Shown: piece by piece, positions 62,171 to 64,000 of the stretch | Layout of the letters: every line of letters starts with the position of its first letter | How positions within the stretch are numbered: the stretch's first letter is position 1 | From: Psychrobacillus sp. OK032 | Lineage (GTDB): Bacteria > Bacillota > Bacilli > Bacillales_A > Planococcaceae | Length of the DNA: 64,000 nucleotides | Assembly: GCF_900111345.1 (NCBI RefSeq) | Contig: NZ_FOGY01000009.1 | Span: forward strand, 178,753 to 242,752 | Direction: 5' to 3' | The notes under the pieces: generated by a model | Told to the model about the DNA's origin: nothing | Databases searched by the model: none | What the model saw: the letters and a program-made list of their open reading frames with translations, nothing else | Made by a program: the position numbers and the translations under genes

Positions 62171-63502
62171 ATGAAAAAATATTTCAAATTTGAAGAGTTG
62201 GGTACAAACTATCGAAGTGAAATTATTGGTGGTTTAACAACTTTCTTAGCAATGGCTTATATTCTAGTAGTAAACCCAATGATTTTGTCGCTTGAAACAG
62301 TAGAAGGTTTACCAGATTTCATGTATATGGATAAAGGAGCGGTATTTACAGCAACCGCAATTGCAGCTGCTATCGGTTCTATCCTAATGGGGGTTCTAGC
62401 AAAATATCCGATTGCACTTGCTCCGGGTATGGGACTTAATGCATTCTTTGCCTTTACAGTTGTATTGGAGTTTGGGATTCCATGGCAAGTAGCTTTAACT
62501 GGTGTTTTTGTTGCAGGTGTTATTTTTATCCTTCTTTCACTATCCGGTATTCGCGAAACGATTATTAATGCGATTCCTGCCGAGTTAAAATACGCGGTTG
62601 GTGCAGGAATTGGTTTATTTATTACATTCGTCGGATTACAAAACTCTAAGATTATCGTTAGTAGTGATTCGGTAATTGTAGCTTTAGGAGACCTAACAGA
62701 TCCGAACATCCTGTTAACAATTTTCGGTCTTGTAATTACAGTTATTATGATGGTCAGAGGTGTTAAAGGTGGAATTTTCTACGGTATGTTAATTACAGCT
62801 ATCGTAGGGATGGTCTTTAGCTTAGTACCAATTCCAAGTGGGGTAGTAAGTAGTATTCCGAGCGTGGGACCAACTTTTGGAGCAGCATTGGAACCAATTT
62901 TTAATGATCGATCATCTTTATTAAGTACTCAATTTTTAATTGTTGTACTAACTTTCTTGTTCGTTAACTTCTTTGATACTGCAGGAACATTAATTTCTGT
63001 AGCGAACCAAGCTGGATTAATGAAAGAAGGTAAACTACCACGTGCAGGTAAAGCGCTACTTGCAGACGCAATCGCTACAACTGCGGGAGCAGTGGCTGGT
63101 ACGTCTACAACAACGTCGTATGTAGAATCTAGTGCTGGTGTTGCAGCGGGCGCGCGTTCAGGTTTTGCAGCAGTAGTGACAGGGGTATTATTCCTGTTAG
63201 CATTATTCTTCTATCCTATATTAAGTGTAATTACTACTTATGTAACCGCACCGGCATTAATTATTGTTGGGGTATTGATGGTATCTTCTTTAGGAAATAT
63301 TCAATGGACTAAATTCGAAATTGCGGTACCAGCGTTCTTCGTTATCATTGCAATGCCGTTAACTTATTCTATTGCAACTGGAATCGCGATCGGGTTTATC
63401 TTTTATCCAATTACGATGATTGTAGCGGGGCGAATAAAAGAAGTGCATCCGATAATGTATGGCTTGTGGGTTATATTTGTTTGTTACTTTATTTTCTTAT
63501 AA
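62171..63502 (+). CDS. pbuG: Guanine/hypoxanthine permease, NCS2/AzgA type
   Basis: 443 residues from ATG 62171, preceded by GGAGG; an upstream in-frame start at 62063 runs across the riboswitch terminator and is rejected. Twelve to fourteen hydrophobic segments; typical EIIGGLTTFLAMAYILVVNP, ALAPGMGLNAFFAFTV and FVNFFDTAGTLISVANQAG with TSTTTSYVESSAGVAAGARSG. It imports hypoxanthine and guanine by proton symport. Controlled by a guanine riboswitch; order guaA-pbuG as in B. subtilis. Confidence 0.95.
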   Translation: MKKYFKFEELGTNYRSEIIGGLTTFLAMAYILVVNPMILSLETVEGLPDFMYMDKGAVFTATAIAAAIGSILMGVLAKYPIALAPGMGLNAFFAFTVVLEFGIPWQVALTGVFVAGVIFILLSLSGIRETIINAIPAELKYAVGAGIGLFITFVGLQNSKIIVSSDSVIVALGDLTDPNILLTIFGLVITVIMMVRGVKGGIFYGMLITAIVGMVFSLVPIPSGVVSSIPSVGPTFGAALEPIFNDRSSLLSTQFLIVVLTFLFVNFFDTAGTLISVANQAGLMKEGKLPRAGKALLADAIATTAGAVAGTSTTTSYVESSAGVAAGARSGFAAVVTGVLFLLALFFYPILSVITTYVTAPALIIVGVLMVSSLGNIQWTKFEIAVPAFFVIIAMPLTYSIATGIAIGFIFYPITMIVAGRIKEVHPIMYGLWVIFVCYFIFL

Positions 63503-63512
63503 TAGGACATAA

Positions 63513-63544
63513 TGAAAAGAGAGGCCTAGTGTCTCTCTTTTTAT
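63513..63544 (+). terminator. Terminator after pbuG
   Basis: AAAAGAGAG / CTCTCTTTTT hairpin. Confidence 0.8.
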
Positions 63545-63719
63545 ATTGTAAAAAATGTAGATAGAATGAGAATAGTAGCGAAAGAATGAAGTAACGTAAT
63601 ATGTGTTAGAAGTAGATAAGGTGAGGGTTCCAGTGCTATTAAAACTATATCTAGTTATTAGTTGCACTTATCTGAATAAAATGTTATTATCTTTTTACAA
63701 CATTTTGTCGAATAATGTG

Positions 63720-63749
63720 TTGACGAATTGTTGAAAAGGGTGTTAAGAT
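63720..63749 (+). promoter_or_regulatory. Ribosomal RNA operon promoter
   Basis: TTGACG (63720-63725) and TAAGAT (63744-63749) with an 18-base spacer, about 175 bases ahead of 16S. The leader contains AACATTGAAAACTGAACATG, typical of Bacillus rrn leaders. No second promoter is clear; 63545-63700 holds nothing else that I recognise. Confidence 0.75.
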
Positions 63750-63924
63750 ACAGAGGTCGCCAAAACAAAACGACAAAATAAACAACATGAACATTGAAAA
63801 CTGAACATGCAAAACGTTAAGAAATATAGCTTGAAAGATTAACTTCGGTTAGTCTGATAGCAAAACAATTTTGACATCATTTAATGATGATGCCAGCAAA
63901 ACAACATGAGCTTTTTAAGTTCTC

Positions 63925-64000
63925 TATTATGGAGAGTTTGATCCTGGCTCAGGACGAACGCTGGCGGCGTGCCTAATACATGCAAGTCGAGCGAATGATG
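63925..64000 (+). rRNA. rrs: 16S ribosomal RNA, 5' end only
   Basis: GGAGAGTTTGATCCTGGCTC at 63931 and GGACGAACGCTGGCGGCGTG are universal 16S start sequences. The mature end is placed by comparison with the B. subtilis 16S start, six bases before GGAGAG. Cut by the window edge. Confidence 0.97.

Noticed and set aside
62005..62193. Rightward frame covering the pbuG riboswitch
   Set aside because: Crosses the aptamer and its terminator; explained by the riboswitch.
62257..62709. Leftward 150-residue frame inside pbuG
   Set aside because: Antisense to a conserved permease, with no ribosome site.

Overview
The window looks like a chromosome segment of a low-GC, endospore-forming Gram-positive bacterium of the Bacillales. 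The evidence is an H-type small acid-soluble spore protein, purine, SAM and cobalamin riboswitches of Bacillus type, strong AGGAGG ribosome binding sites, a class IV (phaRBC plus phaPQ) polyhydroxyalkanoate cluster, and the conserved gene order yeaC-yeaD-yebA-guaA-pbuG known from Bacillus subtilis. The mix of genes suggests the Planococcaceae or Psychrobacillus/Lysinibacillus neighbourhood, but that is inference.

Layout. 1-6.6 kb: the start of an aminotransferase gene, an IclR regulator, a PotABCD-like ABC importer operon and an L-lactate dehydrogenase-like gene. 6.6-9.3 kb: a promoter, a heavily folded RNA with a 7-codon ORF and a terminator, a repeat cluster, then a MutS2-like ATPase without the Smr domain. 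9.4-15.8 kb: two DUF1292 paralogues, sspH, an SLH-domain YcdB-like exported protein, yoxD, a GGDEF protein and a decayed second copy of the yoxD 3' end. 15.8-18.7 kb: tandem SAM-I and cobalamin riboswitches, each with its own terminator, ahead of metE. 19-22 kb: kynU-kynA-kynB. 22.2-24.7 kb: hemY-type oxidase and a NERD-domain protein, followed by a 21-bp tandem repeat. 24.9-30.5 kb: SAM-I riboswitch, yitJ-type bifunctional enzyme and metH.

30.5-37 kb: a DUF817 protein, a TetR regulator, an operon for a Tat-exported gluconate-dehydrogenase-like enzyme with its own tatA, a permuted NlpC/P60-like protein and an M24 peptidase. 38-41 kb: catalase and an RclA/MerA-like flavin disulfide reductase. 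41.2-46 kb: divergent phaQP / phaRBC and an SDR. 46-52.2 kb: small SDR-like protein, GNAT, exoA, an aminotransferase and a PQQ alcohol/sugar dehydrogenase fused to cytochrome c. 53-55.4 kb: pncB-nadE. 55.7-63.5 kb: yeaC-yeaD-yebA, guaA and pbuG, the last two behind guanine riboswitches. The window ends in the first ~76 bases of a 16S rRNA gene.

How the genes work together. The methionine genes form one circuit. The B12-independent synthase MetE carries SAM and B12 sensors; the B12-dependent MetH and its methylene-THF reductase carry only a SAM sensor, so B12 should shift use from MetE to MetH. The kyn genes convert tryptophan to anthranilate, and pncB-nadE serve NAD salvage. The purine sensors control GMP synthesis and purine uptake.

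The least explained parts are the structured RNA at 6.8-7.04 kb and several families of short dispersed repeats. One family carries miniature hairpins whose stems vary in a compensated way while the TCC loop stays constant. Another is a 26-bp module found inside two other repeat families.
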